The translations under genes and the position numbers were made by a program. A DNA stretch of 64,000 nucleotides from contig NZ_JACMYC010000009.1 in the NCBI RefSeq assembly GCF_014266025.1, positions 34,361 through 98,360 of the forward strand. The letters are read 5' to 3'. This document shows positions 17,886 through 26,994 of the stretch, in pieces; position 1 is the first letter of the stretch, and every line of letters starts with the position of its first letter. The notes below the pieces were generated by a model that did not search any database, had not been told where the DNA came from, and worked only from the letters and a program-made list of their open reading frames with translations. The stretch comes from Nocardioides deserti. Lineage in GTDB: Bacteria; Actinomycetota; Actinomycetes; Propionibacteriales; Nocardioidaceae.

Positions 17886-19313
17886 GTGTCTGCCGACCTC
17901 GTGATCGTGGCCAATCGACTGCCGGTGGACCGGGTGGAGCAGCCGGACGGGACGCCGGGCTGGCGGACCTCCCCGGGCGGCCTGGTGACCGCCATCGAAC
18001 CGGTGATGCGGGCGAACGACGGCACGTGGATCGGCTGGCCGGGCGGCACCGACGCCGGCCTCGAGCCGTTCGAGGCCGACGGCATGAAGCTCGTGCCGAT
18101 GTCGATGACCCAGGCCGAGATCGAGGGCCACTACGAGGGCTTCTCCAACGGCACGCTGTGGCCGCTCTACCACGACCTCGTCGCCAAGCCGGAGTTCCAC
18201 CGGGAGTGGTGGGACGCCTACGTCGGCGTCAACCGGCGCTTCGCCGAGAAGGCGGCCGAGCTGGCCTCCGAGGGCGCCACGGTGTGGGTGCACGACTACC
18301 AGATGCAGCTGGTCCCGCAGATGCTGCGCGAGCTGCGGCCGGACCTGCGCATCGGCTTCTACCTGCACATCCCGTTCCCGCCGGCCGAGCTGTTCCAGCA
18401 GCTGCCGTGGCGCCGCCAGCTGCTCGAGGGCCTGCTGGGCGCGGACATGATCGGCTTCCAGCTGCCCGGCGGCGCGCAGAACTTCGTGCGCCTCGTCCGC
18501 CAGCGCGTCGGCCACAAGACCCACCGCGACCTCGTCTACCTGCCCGACGGCCGCACGGTCCGCGCGGCGCCGTTCCCTATTTCGATCGACGCCGCCGGCT
18601 TCGAGTCGATGGCGCGCTCCGAGCCGGTCGCGCGGCGCGCGGAGGAGATCCGCACCGCGCTCGGCAACCCGCGCAAGGTGTTCCTCGGCATCGACCGGCT
18701 CGACTACACCAAGGGCATCTACGCCCGGCTGCGCGCGTTCAGCGAGCTCATCGCCGACGGCCACCTCGACGTCGAGGACGCGGTGTTCGTCCAGGTCGCG
18801 GTGCCCTCGCGCGAGCAGGTCGAGCAGTACCGCATCCTCCGCGACGAGATCGACCGCCTCGTCGGCCGGATCAACGGCGACCTCGGCCGCATCGGCCGCC
18901 CGGCGATCAGCTACCTGCACTCGTCCTACCCGCGCGAGGAGATGGCCGCGCTCTACCGCGCCGCCGACGTGATGGTGGTGACGCCGTACCGCGACGGCAT
19001 GAACCTCGTCGCGAAGGAGTACGTCGCGTGCCGCTTCGAGGACACCGGCGCGCTGGTGCTCTCGGAGTTCGCCGGCGCGGCCGACGAGCTGCGGCAGGCG
19101 TGGCTGGTCAACCCCTACGACATCAACGGCATGAAGTCCGCCCTGCTCGAGGCCTACCGCGCCGACGACAAGGAGACCCGTCGCCGGATGAAGGCCATGC
19201 GCAAGACCGTCACCCAGCACGACGTCGCCGCCTGGGCGGACGCCTTCATGAACGACCTCGCCGAGGTCCCCGGCTCGCACGGCAAGGCGGTCCGGCCGGC
19301 GAAGCGGTCCTAG
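17886..19313 (+). CDS. otsA: Trehalose-6-phosphate synthase
   Basis: 475 residues, GT20 family, transferring glucose from a nucleotide sugar to glucose 6-phosphate. Visible are [63 protein letters not shown] and [11 protein letters not shown] prefer the GTG at 17886 because AGGGTGA sits five nt upstream; a GTG at 17877 in the same frame is possible. With OtsB it forms a complete OtsAB route. A 156-nt gap separates it from the divergent kinase gene. Confidence 0.95.
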   Translation: MSADLVIVANRLPVDRVEQPDGTPGWRTSPGGLVTAIEPVMRANDGTWIGWPGGTDAGLEPFEADGMKLVPMSMTQAEIEGHYEGFSNGTLWPLYHDLVAKPEFHREWWDAYVGVNRRFAEKAAELASEGATVWVHDYQMQLVPQMLRELRPDLRIGFYLHIPFPPAELFQQLPWRRQLLEGLLGADMIGFQLPGGAQNFVRLVRQRVGHKTHRDLVYLPDGRTVRAAPFPISIDAAGFESMARSEPVARRAEEIRTALGNPRKVFLGIDRLDYTKGIYARLRAFSELIADGHLDVEDAVFVQVAVPSREQVEQYRILRDEIDRLVGRINGDLGRIGRPAISYLHSSYPREEMAALYRAADVMVVTPYRDGMNLVAKEYVACRFEDTGALVLSEFAGAADELRQAWLVNPYDINGMKSALLEAYRADDKETRRRMKAMRKTVTQHDVAAWADAFMNDLAEVPGSHGKAVRPAKRS

Positions 19314-19325
19314 GGGCCGGACGGC

Positions 19326-19410
19326 TGCAGGGGTCACCGGTTAACCGGTGACTCCTGCACATATCGGGGCAGATCTGCCCCGACAAGTGCAGGACTCCCC
19401 CGATATGTGC
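19326..19410. repeat. Cluster of interlocking palindromes between otsA and the glutamate-synthase-like gene
   Basis: Contains a perfect 20-nt palindrome GTCACCGGTTAACCGGTGAC (19333-19352), extended by TGCAGG/CCTGCA arms. A perfect CGGGGCAGATCTGCCCCG follows at 19365-19382. A 13-nt inverted pair GCACATATCGGGG/CCCCGATATGTGC (19358-19370 and 19398-19410) spans the second palindrome. It lies in a convergent gap and may serve as a bidirectional terminator. Confidence 0.75.
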
Positions 19411-19429
19411 GGCCGGACCGCCGGTCGAG

Positions 19430-20986
19430 TCAGGCTTGGGCCGGGTGCGGGTCGGCGGGGAGCCGGCCGAGCATCAGGTCCTCGACCGTGGCGGCCAGCT
19501 CGGGGCCGGGCAGGCCCCAGCCGGGCTCGTAGCCGTAGGTCTCCCGCAGCGTCGTGGCCGAGCGGGTGCCGTCGACGAGGTCGACGTCGTCGGGTCCCAT
19601 GAGCGCGGGGTGGACCACGCCGACGGCCTCGGCGACCTTGAGCAGGTCGCGCCGCAGCGACCTGACGTACGTCGCCGCGCGCACCGACTTCAGCGCCGGG
19701 TCGAGCCCGCGGGCCAGCCACGGGTCCTGGGTCGCGACGCCGGTCGGGCAGGTGTCCGCGTGGCACTTCTGCGCCTGGATGCAGCCGACGGCGAGCATCG
19801 CCTCGCGGCCGACGTTGATGCCGTCGAGGCCGAGCGCCAGCGCGACGGTGGCGTTCTCGGTCAGCCCCAGCTTGCCGGCGCCGAGGAACGCGACCTCGTC
19901 GTGCAGCCCGGCCCGGGCGAAGCGCTTGTAGACCTCGGTGAACGCGATCCGGAACGGGTAGGCCACCGAGTCGGCGAACACCAGCGGCGCCGCGCCCGTC
20001 CCGCCCTCGCCGCCGTCGATGTTGACGAAGTCGACGCCGCGGTCACGGGCGGACATCAGCGTCACCAGCTCGTCCCAGAACGTCAGGTCGCCGACGGCGG
20101 ACTTGATCCCGACCGGCAGCCCCGTCTCGGCGGCGAGCAGCTCCACGAAGTCGAGCATCGAGTCGGTGTCGTCGAAGGCTGTGTGCCGGCTCGGCGACGC
20201 GCAGTCCTGCCCGACGGGGATGCCGCGGATCTCCGCGATCTCCTCGGTCACCTTCGCGCCGGGCAGCATCCCGCCCAGGCCCGGCTTGGCGCCCTGCGAC
20301 AGCTTGATCTCCAGCGCGCGGACCGGCGAGGAGGCGACGAGGTCCTTGAGCCGGGCAAGGTCGAAGCGGCCCTGCGCGTCGCGGCAACCGAAGTACGCCG
20401 TCCCCAGCTGGAAGGTGAGTTCGCCGCCGTGGCGGTGGGCCGGCGAGATCCCGCCCTCGCCGGTGTTCTGCAGGCAGCCGGCCAGGGCCGCGCCGCGGTT
20501 GAGCGCCTCGATGGCGTTGCCCGACAGCGAGCCGAAGCTCATCCCCGAGATGTTGACGACCGACCCCGGACGGAACGCCTTCGCGCGTCCGCGCGGCCCG
20601 CCGAGCACCTTGCCCATCGGCAGCCGGACGTTCTCCTCGGCGTGCGGCGCGGTCGCGGCACCGGGGCCGGCGAACGTGCGGTGCTTGATGACCGGGTAGC
20701 CGCTGCTGTTCTCGACGTCGTTGTCGGTGCCGAAGCCGAAGTAGGTGTTCTGACCCTTGGACGAGGCGTAGACCCAGCGCCGCTGGTCGCGGGAGAACGG
20801 CCGCTCCTCGTCGTTCGAGGTCACGATGTACTGCCGCAGCTCGGGCCCGAACTTCTCCAGCGTGAAGCGCAGGTGCCCGACCACCGGGAAGTTGCGCAGG
20901 ATGGCGTGCCTGCGCTGCGTGACGTCGTGGGCCGCGACCGCGGCGAGGGCGGCGGCACCGGTGGCGGCGATCTTGGTCCAGCTCAT
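19430..20986 (-). CDS. FMN-binding glutamate-synthase-family protein
   Basis: 518 residues. After an N-terminal membrane-like helix comes the glutamate-synthase FMN/(beta/alpha)8 domain: VNISGMSFGSLSGNAIEALN, NTGEGGISPAH, EIKLSQGAKPGLGG, VDFVNIDGGEGGTGAAP. The cysteine-rich CIQAQKCHADTCPTGVAT corresponds to the 3Fe-4S ligand region. There is no glutaminase domain, so this is the stand-alone type whose real reaction is uncertain. ATG at 20986. Its start is only 40 nt from the divergent hydrolase gene. Confidence 0.9.
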   Translation of the reverse strand: MSWTKIAATGAAALAAVAAHDVTQRRHAILRNFPVVGHLRFTLEKFGPELRQYIVTSNDEERPFSRDQRRWVYASSKGQNTYFGFGTDNDVENSSGYPVIKHRTFAGPGAATAPHAEENVRLPMGKVLGGPRGRAKAFRPGSVVNISGMSFGSLSGNAIEALNRGAALAGCLQNTGEGGISPAHRHGGELTFQLGTAYFGCRDAQGRFDLARLKDLVASSPVRALEIKLSQGAKPGLGGMLPGAKVTEEIAEIRGIPVGQDCASPSRHTAFDDTDSMLDFVELLAAETGLPVGIKSAVGDLTFWDELVTLMSARDRGVDFVNIDGGEGGTGAAPLVFADSVAYPFRIAFTEVYKRFARAGLHDEVAFLGAGKLGLTENATVALALGLDGINVGREAMLAVGCIQAQKCHADTCPTGVATQDPWLARGLDPALKSVRAATYVRSLRRDLLKVAEAVGVVHPALMGPDDVDLVDGTRSATTLRETYGYEPGWGLPGPELAATVEDLMLGRLPADPHPAQA

Positions 20987-21026
20987 GTCCTGTTCGGTAC
21001 CCGGATCGGCGGGTACGTTGCCGCCC

Positions 21027-22295
21027 ATGGACCTCGTCCCCAAGCCCGACCAGGTCGTCTCGGCGGCCGGCAACGTGGCGCACAAGCTGCTGTACGGCGG
21101 GCTGGCGGACCTCCGCCCGATGCCGCGCACGCTCGTCGACGAGGGCCACATGCGCGCGCTGTACCACTACCGGCCGCAGCCGGGCGTCGGCGAGCAGGGC
21201 GACCCGGTGCTGCTGGTGACCCCGCTGGCCGCGCCCGCGATCTGCTTCGACCTGCGGCGCGGCTGCTCGCTGGTCGAGCACCTGCTGGCGGGCGGCCGGC
21301 CGACGTACCTCGTGGAGTACGGCCAGATCTCCTTCCGCGACCGCTCGCTCGGCATGGAGCACTGGGTCGAGGACGTCGTGCCGGCGGCGATCCGCGAGGT
21401 GTCCGCGCACGCCGGCGGCCGGCCCGTGCACGTGGTGGGCTGGTCGCTGGGCGGGATCTTCACGCTGCTCACCGCTGCCGCCGACCCGGACCTCCCGATC
21501 GCGTCGGTGACCGCCCTCGGCACGCCGTTCGACGTCGCGCAGGTGCCGCTGGTCGCGCCGCTGCGGCCGCTGCTCAACCTGAACCCGACCGACGGCCGCG
21601 GCGCGATCACCCGCGCCTACCAGCTGATGGGCGGCGCGCCGACGCCGCTGGTGCGGTGGGCCTTCCAGCTCAGCTCGTTCCAGAAGCTCGTCACCAAGCC
21701 GCTGGCCGTCGCCACGCACCTCGACGACGCCGACTTCCTCGCCCAGCTCGAGGCCGTCGACCGGTTCACCGCGAACATGACCGCCTACCCCGGCCGGACC
21801 TTCGGCCAGCTCTACCACCGCTTCGTCAAGGGCAACGTGCTCAACACCGGCGAGGTGGTGCTCGGCGACCGGACGATCACCCTCGACTCGATCACCGCGC
21901 CGGTGCTCGTCTTCGCCGGCGCCAACGACGGGATCGCCCCGGTCGGCGCGGTCCGGGCGCTGCTGCCCCACCTCGGGTCGGCCGCGGAGGTGCGGTTCGA
22001 GATCGTGCCGGGCGGCCACCTCGGCATGCTCACCGGCCGGCAGGCCCGCGGCACCACCTGGGAGGTGCTGGACGAGTGGCTCGAGCAGTGGTCGGACCAC
22101 CCGGCCGCCGAGCCTGCAAAGAAGGCAGCGAAGAAGACAGCGGGAAAGGCCGCGAAGAAGCCGGCCAAGAAGGCTGCGCCCAGGAAGACGGCAACGAAGA
22201 AGGCGACGAAGAAGGCGGCGACCGGCCCGGACGCGATCGGCACGAACCCGGACCGGCGCTACGGCTCCGGCGGCTCCCGCTCGTTGGCGCGCTGA
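21027..22295 (+). CDS. PHA-synthase-like alpha/beta hydrolase with a Lys/Ala-rich tail
   Basis: 422 residues. The catalytic part resembles the poly(3-hydroxyalkanoate) synthase/PhaC-like alpha/beta hydrolases, but with a Ser nucleophile (GWSLGG, Ser140) instead of Cys. The later VLVFAGANDGIAP (Asp) and GGHLGML (His) complete a triad. Residues 363-399 form a histone-H1-like run of P-A-K-K-A-A units, followed by a Gly/Ser-rich end. Such tails bind nucleic acid or polyanions in other actinobacterial proteins; here the role is unknown. The stop is one base before the downstream transporter frame begins. Confidence 0.82.
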   Translation: MDLVPKPDQVVSAAGNVAHKLLYGGLADLRPMPRTLVDEGHMRALYHYRPQPGVGEQGDPVLLVTPLAAPAICFDLRRGCSLVEHLLAGGRPTYLVEYGQISFRDRSLGMEHWVEDVVPAAIREVSAHAGGRPVHVVGWSLGGIFTLLTAAADPDLPIASVTALGTPFDVAQVPLVAPLRPLLNLNPTDGRGAITRAYQLMGGAPTPLVRWAFQLSSFQKLVTKPLAVATHLDDADFLAQLEAVDRFTANMTAYPGRTFGQLYHRFVKGNVLNTGEVVLGDRTITLDSITAPVLVFAGANDGIAPVGAVRALLPHLGSAAEVRFEIVPGGHLGMLTGRQARGTTWEVLDEWLEQWSDHPAAEPAKKAAKKTAGKAAKKPAKKAAPRKTATKKATKKAATGPDAIGTNPDRRYGSGGSRSLAR

Positions 22296-22296
22296 G

Positions 22297-22380
22297 GTGG
22301 CGACGCAGGAGACGGCCCGCGGCGCGACCGCGGGCGACGGCCCCGTGGAGGCGGGCGCGCTGCCCCGCGGCGTACGCATG
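22297..22380 (+). other. N-terminal fragment of the transporter gene in a shifted frame
   Basis: From a GTG one base after the hydrolase stop, this frame encodes VATQETARG... to LPRGVR, which matches the expected N-terminus of the GPH transporter immediately downstream. At about 22374-22380 the homologous reading passes to another frame (HGYGSGSVATGAFGTVPG). Restoring one base after CGC (for example CGC-TAT-GGC) would give a continuous protein. This is a frameshift, a sequencing error or, less likely, programmed recoding. Confidence 0.65.
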
Positions 22381-22421
22381 GCTACGGCTCGGGCTCGGTC
22401 GCGACCGGCGCCTTCGGCACG

Positions 22422-23660
22422 GTGCCGGGCCTCATGCTGCTGCCGTTCCTCACCGACTCGCTCGGCATCGCCGCGGTGCTGGCCGGTGTCATCGTGTTCC
22501 TGCCGAAGGCGTGGGACGTCGTCCTCAACCCGATCGCCGGGCGGATCAGCGACCGCAGCACCGACCCCCGTGGTCCGCGTCGGCCGTTCCTGCTCCGCGC
22601 CGGGCTGGTGCTCGCGGCCAGCTTCGCGCTGATCTTCGCCGCGCCGTCGATGGCCACCGGCCTCGAGGCCGCGTGGGTGCTCGTGTGCTTCCTGGGCTGC
22701 GCGTCGGCCTACGCGTTCTTCCAGGTCCCCTACGTCGCCATGCCCGCCGAGATGACGACGTCGTACGACGAGCGCACCCGGCTGATGACCTGGCGCGTCG
22801 CGATCCTGGCGCTCACGATCCTCGTCGCCGGCGGCACCGCGCCGCTCATCCGCGACGCGGTCGGTGGCCGCGACGGCTACCGCGTCATGGGCGTGGTGAT
22901 GGCGCTGATCATCCTGATCGGTGTCGTGTCGTCGTACGTCGGCACGCGCCGTGCTCCGGTCGGCTCGGTCCAGCCGGGCGCGGGGAGCCTGCGCGACCAG
23001 CTGCGGATCGTGGCGACTGCCCGCGACTTCCGGCTGCTGCTCACCACCTTCGTGGTCCAGGCGCTGGCCACCGGCGCCATGCTCGCGGGCGTCGACTACC
23101 TCGCCGAGGACGTCCTCGACAGCACCGGCGCGGCGACCGTGCTGTTCCTGTGCTTCGTCGGCCCGGCGCTGCTGCTCACGCCGGCCTGGTCCGCGCTGGG
23201 GCAACGGATCGGCAAGAAGCGCGGGTACCTCGCGTCCTCGCTGTTCCTCGCCGTCGGCGCCGCCCTCGCGGCGTTCGCGGACGTCGCGCCGGCCGCCGTG
23301 GTCTTCGCCGCGGTCGGCCTCGCCGGCGTCGGGTACGCCGGCTGCCAGGTCTTCCCGATGGCGATGCTGCCCGACGCGGCGGCCGTCGACGCCCGCCGGA
23401 CCGGGAGCGGCCGCGCCGGCGTCTACACCGGTGTGTGGACCGCCGGCGAGACCCTCGGCCTCGCGCTCGGCCCGGCCGTCTTCGCGCTCGTGCTCGCACT
23501 CGGCGACTACCAGTCCTCGACCGACGGCGCCGCGGCGCAGCCCGGCTCGGCCGTGACTGCGATCGTGCTCGGCTTCTCCCTCCTCCCTGCCCTGCTCGTG
23601 CTGGTGAGCCTGTGGTGGCTCGCCCGCTACACCCTCGACGCCGAAGAGGTCGACGCATGA
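22422..23660 (+). CDS. GPH-family (MelB-like) MFS sugar/cation symporter, N-terminus apparently frameshifted
   Basis: The intact frame gives 412 residues with about eleven transmembrane segments. GPH features include FLPKAWDVVLNPIAGRISDRS in the first loop and VPYVAMPAEMTTSYDERTRLMTWR. Starting at the GTG at 22422 would lose most of the first transmembrane helix. The missing residues are readable upstream only if one base is added near 22377. The gene overlaps the downstream PLP enzyme (ATGA) and follows the hydrolase directly, so the three form one operon. If the shift is real, the transporter is probably inactive. Confidence 0.8.
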   Translation: MPGLMLLPFLTDSLGIAAVLAGVIVFLPKAWDVVLNPIAGRISDRSTDPRGPRRPFLLRAGLVLAASFALIFAAPSMATGLEAAWVLVCFLGCASAYAFFQVPYVAMPAEMTTSYDERTRLMTWRVAILALTILVAGGTAPLIRDAVGGRDGYRVMGVVMALIILIGVVSSYVGTRRAPVGSVQPGAGSLRDQLRIVATARDFRLLLTTFVVQALATGAMLAGVDYLAEDVLDSTGAATVLFLCFVGPALLLTPAWSALGQRIGKKRGYLASSLFLAVGAALAAFADVAPAAVVFAAVGLAGVGYAGCQVFPMAMLPDAAAVDARRTGSGRAGVYTGVWTAGETLGLALGPAVFALVLALGDYQSSTDGAAAQPGSAVTAIVLGFSLLPALLVLVSLWWLARYTLDAEEVDA

Positions 23661-25111
23661 CCACCACCGCCCGCCCGACCAGCGCGCAGGACGTCCTGGC
23701 CGAGCTGCACGCGCGCCAGGGCGCGGACCTGCCGGTCCACGGCGGCCGCACGCTCGCCTACGTCTACGACTCCGGGCTCGCCGAGGTCGACCGCGTCGGC
23801 CGGGAGGCCGTCGCGGCGTACGCCGGCTCCAACGGGCTCGACCCGACCGCGTTCCCCAGCCTGCTGCGGATGGCGAACGACCTGGTCGCCTTCGCCGCCC
23901 GCCTGCTCGACGCGCCGGGCACCGTCGTCGGCACCGTCACCTCCGGCGGCACCGAGTCGGTGCTGCTCGCCGTGCAGACCGCCCGCGACGGCAGCCCGCA
24001 GGTCGTCCGGCCGAACATGGTCATCCCGGCCACCGCGCACGCCGCCTTCCACAAGGCCGCGCACTACTTCGGCGTCGAGGCTCGCATGGTCCCGGTCGGC
24101 CCGGACTTCCGCGCCGACGTCGCCGCCACCGAGGCCGCGATCGACGACAGCACCGTGCTCGTCGTCGCCAGCGCGCCGTCGTACGCCCACGGTGTCGTCG
24201 ACCCCGTCACCGAGCTCGCGGCGCTCGCGAGCGCGCGGGGCATCCGCTGCCACGTCGACGCCTGCATCGGCGGGTGGGTCCTGCCGTACGCCGCGCGACT
24301 GGGCCGCGACGTGCCGACGTGGACCTTCGCCGTCGAAGGCGTGACGTCCATCAGCGTCGACCTGCACAAGTACGCCTACGCCCCCAAGGGCACCTCCCTC
24401 CTGCTGCACCGGACCCCGGCGCTGCGTCGTCCCCAGCTGTTCGCCTCCGCTGCCTGGCCGGGCTACACGATGCTCAACCCGACGATGCAGTCCACCCGCT
24501 CGGGCGGCCCCACCGCGGGCGCCTGGGCGGTCGTGCGAACCCTCGGCGACGACGGCTACGAGCGGCTGACGGCCGACGTCCTCGAGGCCGTGGACCGGAT
24601 CGTGGCAGGCACCGCCGACATCGCCGGGCTGCGCCTGGTCGCGGCGCCCGACTCCACCCTCGTCGCCCTCGCCACCGACGGCACCTGCGACGCGTTCACG
24701 GTCTGCGACGAGATGACCGCACGCGGGTGGTACGTCCAGCCGCAGATGTCCTACGGCGACCAGCCCCCGACCATCCATCTCTCGGTGAGCGCCGCGACCC
24801 TCGGCGGCGTGGACGACTTCCTGGTCGCCCTGCGCGAGTCCGTCGCCGCCGCCCTGGCCGCCGGCCCGGTCGCCGTCGACGAGGGCGTCGCCGACTACAT
24901 CCGCTCCCTCGACCCGGCCGCGCTCACGGACGAGGACTTCGACGGCCTCCTCGCCGCCTCCGGCCTCGTCGGCGAGGGCGCCGACGGTGAGCTGGCCCTC
25001 CCCGACCGGATGGCCGAGGTCAACGCCATGCTCGACCTCGCCTCCCCCGCCATGCGGGAGGCCCTGCTCCTCACCTTCCTCGACCGGCTCAGCCGGCCGA
25101 CCCCCGCCTGA
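23657..25111 (+). CDS. PLP-dependent decarboxylase-family enzyme, sphingosine-1-phosphate-lyase-like
   Basis: 484 residues of aspartate aminotransferase fold, group II decarboxylase type. SGGTESVLLAVQTARD binds the cofactor phosphate, HVDACIGGW carries the Asp, and Lys238 in SVDLHKYAYAPKG forms the aldimine. The order H-K-Y and SRSGGPTAGAW favour the sphingosine-phosphate-lyase/glutamate-decarboxylase-like branch. The substrate is not known. ATG at 23657 overlaps the transporter stop by 4 nt. The last 50 residues form an acidic, helical extension. Confidence 0.87.
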   Translation: MTTTARPTSAQDVLAELHARQGADLPVHGGRTLAYVYDSGLAEVDRVGREAVAAYAGSNGLDPTAFPSLLRMANDLVAFAARLLDAPGTVVGTVTSGGTESVLLAVQTARDGSPQVVRPNMVIPATAHAAFHKAAHYFGVEARMVPVGPDFRADVAATEAAIDDSTVLVVASAPSYAHGVVDPVTELAALASARGIRCHVDACIGGWVLPYAARLGRDVPTWTFAVEGVTSISVDLHKYAYAPKGTSLLLHRTPALRRPQLFASAAWPGYTMLNPTMQSTRSGGPTAGAWAVVRTLGDDGYERLTADVLEAVDRIVAGTADIAGLRLVAAPDSTLVALATDGTCDAFTVCDEMTARGWYVQPQMSYGDQPPTIHLSVSAATLGGVDDFLVALRESVAAALAAGPVAVDEGVADYIRSLDPAALTDEDFDGLLAASGLVGEGADGELALPDRMAEVNAMLDLASPAMREALLLTFLDRLSRPTPA

Positions 25112-25157
25112 CCCCTCCGGGTCGCCGTCCGGGTCGTCATCCGGGTCGCCGTCCGCG

Positions 25158-25205
25158 GGTCGTGTGCCCGACGACGCGGCGGCGCGCGTGCCCAGGCACA
25201 CGACC
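25158..25205. repeat. 48-nt palindromic repeat, copy 2 of 2
   Basis: Same 11-nt perfect arms (GGTCGTGTGCC, GGCACACGACC) and same total length as the copy at 6313-6360, with six differences in the centre. It lies in the 117-nt convergent gap between the PLP enzyme and the HxlR gene. Confidence 0.75.
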
Positions 25206-25228
25206 CCCGCCTGATCCCTGGCGGTGCC

Positions 25229-25720
25229 TCAGCCCGCGTGGGCCCGCTTGGCGCCGGGCCCGGGCCGCGGGACGGCGTCGCGCAGGTCGGCGACCCGGTG
25301 CCCGTGCTCGCAGACCAGCTCGGCGTGGAGCGCGCCGCCGCAGTCGCGGTGCGCGACCTCGACCGGCGCGCCCTCGGGGTCGGCGAGGTAGCGGTCGCCC
25401 CAGTCGGCGACGGCGACCAGCACCGGGTAGAGGTCGAACCCCTTGTCCGTGAGGCGGTACTCGTGCCGCTCGCGCTCGCCCTCGGGGCGGTAGGGCACCT
25501 TGCGCAGCACGTCCTGCTCGACCAGCAGCGCCAGCCGGTTGCTCAGCACCTGGCGCGGGATGCCGCTGTGGCGGCGGATGTCGTCGAACCGGCGCACGCC
25601 GTTGAAGACCTCGCGCAGCACCACGAAGGTCCACCGCTCGCCGAGCACGGCCATCGCCCGGCCGACCGTGCAGTTCTCGGTCGACCACGCGAGCGCGGAC
25701 GGCGGTGTGGTCACGAGCAC
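25229..25720 (-). CDS. HxlR-family transcriptional regulator
   Basis: 163 residues. The winged-helix HxlR domain covers about residues 15-110: ENCTVGRAMAVLGERWTFVVLRE, RRFDDIRRHSGIPRQVLSNRL, YRLTDKGFDLYPVLVAVADWGDRY. A conserved N-terminal Cys in this position is a redox sensor in some homologues. The C-terminal extension has two further Cys. It faces the thioesterase gene across a 59-nt divergent promoter region and is a candidate to control it. Confidence 0.92.
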   Translation of the reverse strand: MLVTTPPSALAWSTENCTVGRAMAVLGERWTFVVLREVFNGVRRFDDIRRHSGIPRQVLSNRLALLVEQDVLRKVPYRPEGERERHEYRLTDKGFDLYPVLVAVADWGDRYLADPEGAPVEVAHRDCGGALHAELVCEHGHRVADLRDAVPRPGPGAKRAHAG

Positions 25721-25779
25721 AGCCTAAGCCGGGCTGGGTCTCGTTGACAGACCGAGCGGCGGGGCGCCAGGCTGGGTCC

Positions 25780-26253
25780 ATGACCGAGACCCAGGAGACC
25801 GCCGCCGCCAAGTCCCCGCTCGACCCGGCGTCGATGTCCGGCTTCGAGCTGCTCATGGCGATGCGCGACGGCCTGTTCCCACCCGCCCCGATCGCCGAGA
25901 CGCTCGGCATGGTCGACTTCGACGGCGAGCCCGGCTCGATCTCGGTGGCGCTCGAGCCCGAGCACCGGCACTACAACCCGCTCGGCACGGTCCACGGCGG
26001 CGTCATCTCCACGATGCTCGACACCGCCGCCGGCTGCTCGGTCCACTCCACGCTGACCGCCGGTGAGGGCTACACCTCGCTCGACCTGACCGTGAAGTTC
26101 CTCCGGCCCGCGACCGTCGAGTCCGGCCGGCTGCGCGCGGTCGGCAGGGTCGTGCACCGCGGACGACGTACGGCGCTCGCCGAGGCGCAGCTCTTCGACG
26201 CCCGCGACCGCCTGGTCGCGCACGCGACCTCCAGCTGCATGATCTTCGCCTGA
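25780..26253 (+). CDS. PaaI-family hotdog-fold thioesterase
   Basis: 157 residues. The hotdog signature is HYNPLGTVHGGVISTMLDTAAG, followed by YTSLDLTVKFLRPA and a typical VVHRGRRTALAEAQLFD strand. Members hydrolyse acyl- or aryl-CoA thioesters in the cytoplasm. ATG at 25780 is chosen; the upstream frame extension overlaps the HxlR gene and is not conserved-looking. Confidence 0.9.
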   Translation: MTETQETAAAKSPLDPASMSGFELLMAMRDGLFPPAPIAETLGMVDFDGEPGSISVALEPEHRHYNPLGTVHGGVISTMLDTAAGCSVHSTLTAGEGYTSLDLTVKFLRPATVESGRLRAVGRVVHRGRRTALAEAQLFDARDRLVAHATSSCMIFA

Positions 26254-26301
26254 GCGGATCGGCCTGAGCGGATCGATCGGCGGGCCGCTACGGTCGCGCC
26301 C

Positions 26302-26994
26302 GTGAGCGCGCTCGCCGGACTCGTCGACCAGGGACTCGTGGCACCGGACTGGGCGGCGGCGCTGGCCCCGGTCGACGACCGGATCGCGGAGATGGGTCGC
26401 TTCCTGCGGGCCGAGATCGCCGCAGGGCGCGGCTACCTGCCGGCCGGCGACCGGGTCTTCGCCGCGTTCCGCCGACCCCTCGCCGACGTCCGCGTGCTCG
26501 TCGTCGGCCAGGACCCCTACCCCACGCCGGGCCACCCGATCGGGCTCAGCTTCGCGGTCGACGCCCATGTGCGGCCGGTGCCGCGGTCGCTGACGAACAT
26601 CTACACCGAGCTGCGCAGCGACCTCGGGATCGAGACACCCGAGCACGGCGACCTCACCGCGTGGACCGACGCCGGCGTGATGCTGCTCAACCGGGTGCTC
26701 ACCGTGCAGCCCGGCGCCTCGGCCGCCCACCGCGGCAAGGGCTGGGAGGAGGTGACCGCCTGCGCGATCGAGGCGCTCGTCGCGCGGGGCGGGCCGCTCG
26801 CGGCGGTCCTGTGGGGCCGCGACGCGCAGGGCCTCGTGCCGATGCTCGGCCGGACGCCGTACGTCGCGTCGGTGCACCCCTCGCCCCTCTCCGCGCACCG
26901 GGGGTTCTTCGGCTCGCGGCCGTTCAGCCGGGTCAACGACCTCCTCGCCCGGCAGGGCGCCCCCGGGGTGGACTGGCGGCTCCCGACCGGCTAA
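26302..26994 (+). CDS. ung: Uracil-DNA glycosylase (family 1)
   Basis: 230 residues, complete. The water-activating motif GQDPYP at residues 69-74 (Asp71), [17 protein letters not shown] and the minor-groove [13 protein letters not shown] motif are all intact. It excises uracil from DNA as the first step of base-excision repair. GTG at 26302. It appears to be the second gene after the thioesterase, with a 48-nt spacer holding GAGCGGATCG direct repeats. Confidence 0.96.
   Translation: MSALAGLVDQGLVAPDWAAALAPVDDRIAEMGRFLRAEIAAGRGYLPAGDRVFAAFRRPLADVRVLVVGQDPYPTPGHPIGLSFAVDAHVRPVPRSLTNIYTELRSDLGIETPEHGDLTAWTDAGVMLLNRVLTVQPGASAAHRGKGWEEVTACAIEALVARGGPLAAVLWGRDAQGLVPMLGRTPYVASVHPSPLSAHRGFFGSRPFSRVNDLLARQGAPGVDWRLPTG

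Noticed and set aside
16425..19337. Histidine kinase frame extended leftward across otsA to nearly 970 codons
   Set aside because: The extra N-terminal part is the antisense of otsA. The ATG at 17720 gives a normal kinase with its membrane sensor.
22378..22632. ATG at 22378 as the start of an Arg/Ser/Cys-rich protein
   Set aside because: The frame has no transporter-like or other recognisable residues after LPRGVR. The homologous continuation is in the neighbouring frame.
19436..23656. Long plus-strand frame continuous with the PLP enzyme, giving an apparent giant fusion
   Set aside because: The upstream part is antisense to the glutamate-synthase-like gene and out of frame with the hydrolase and transporter. 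Only the part from 23657 has protein-like content.
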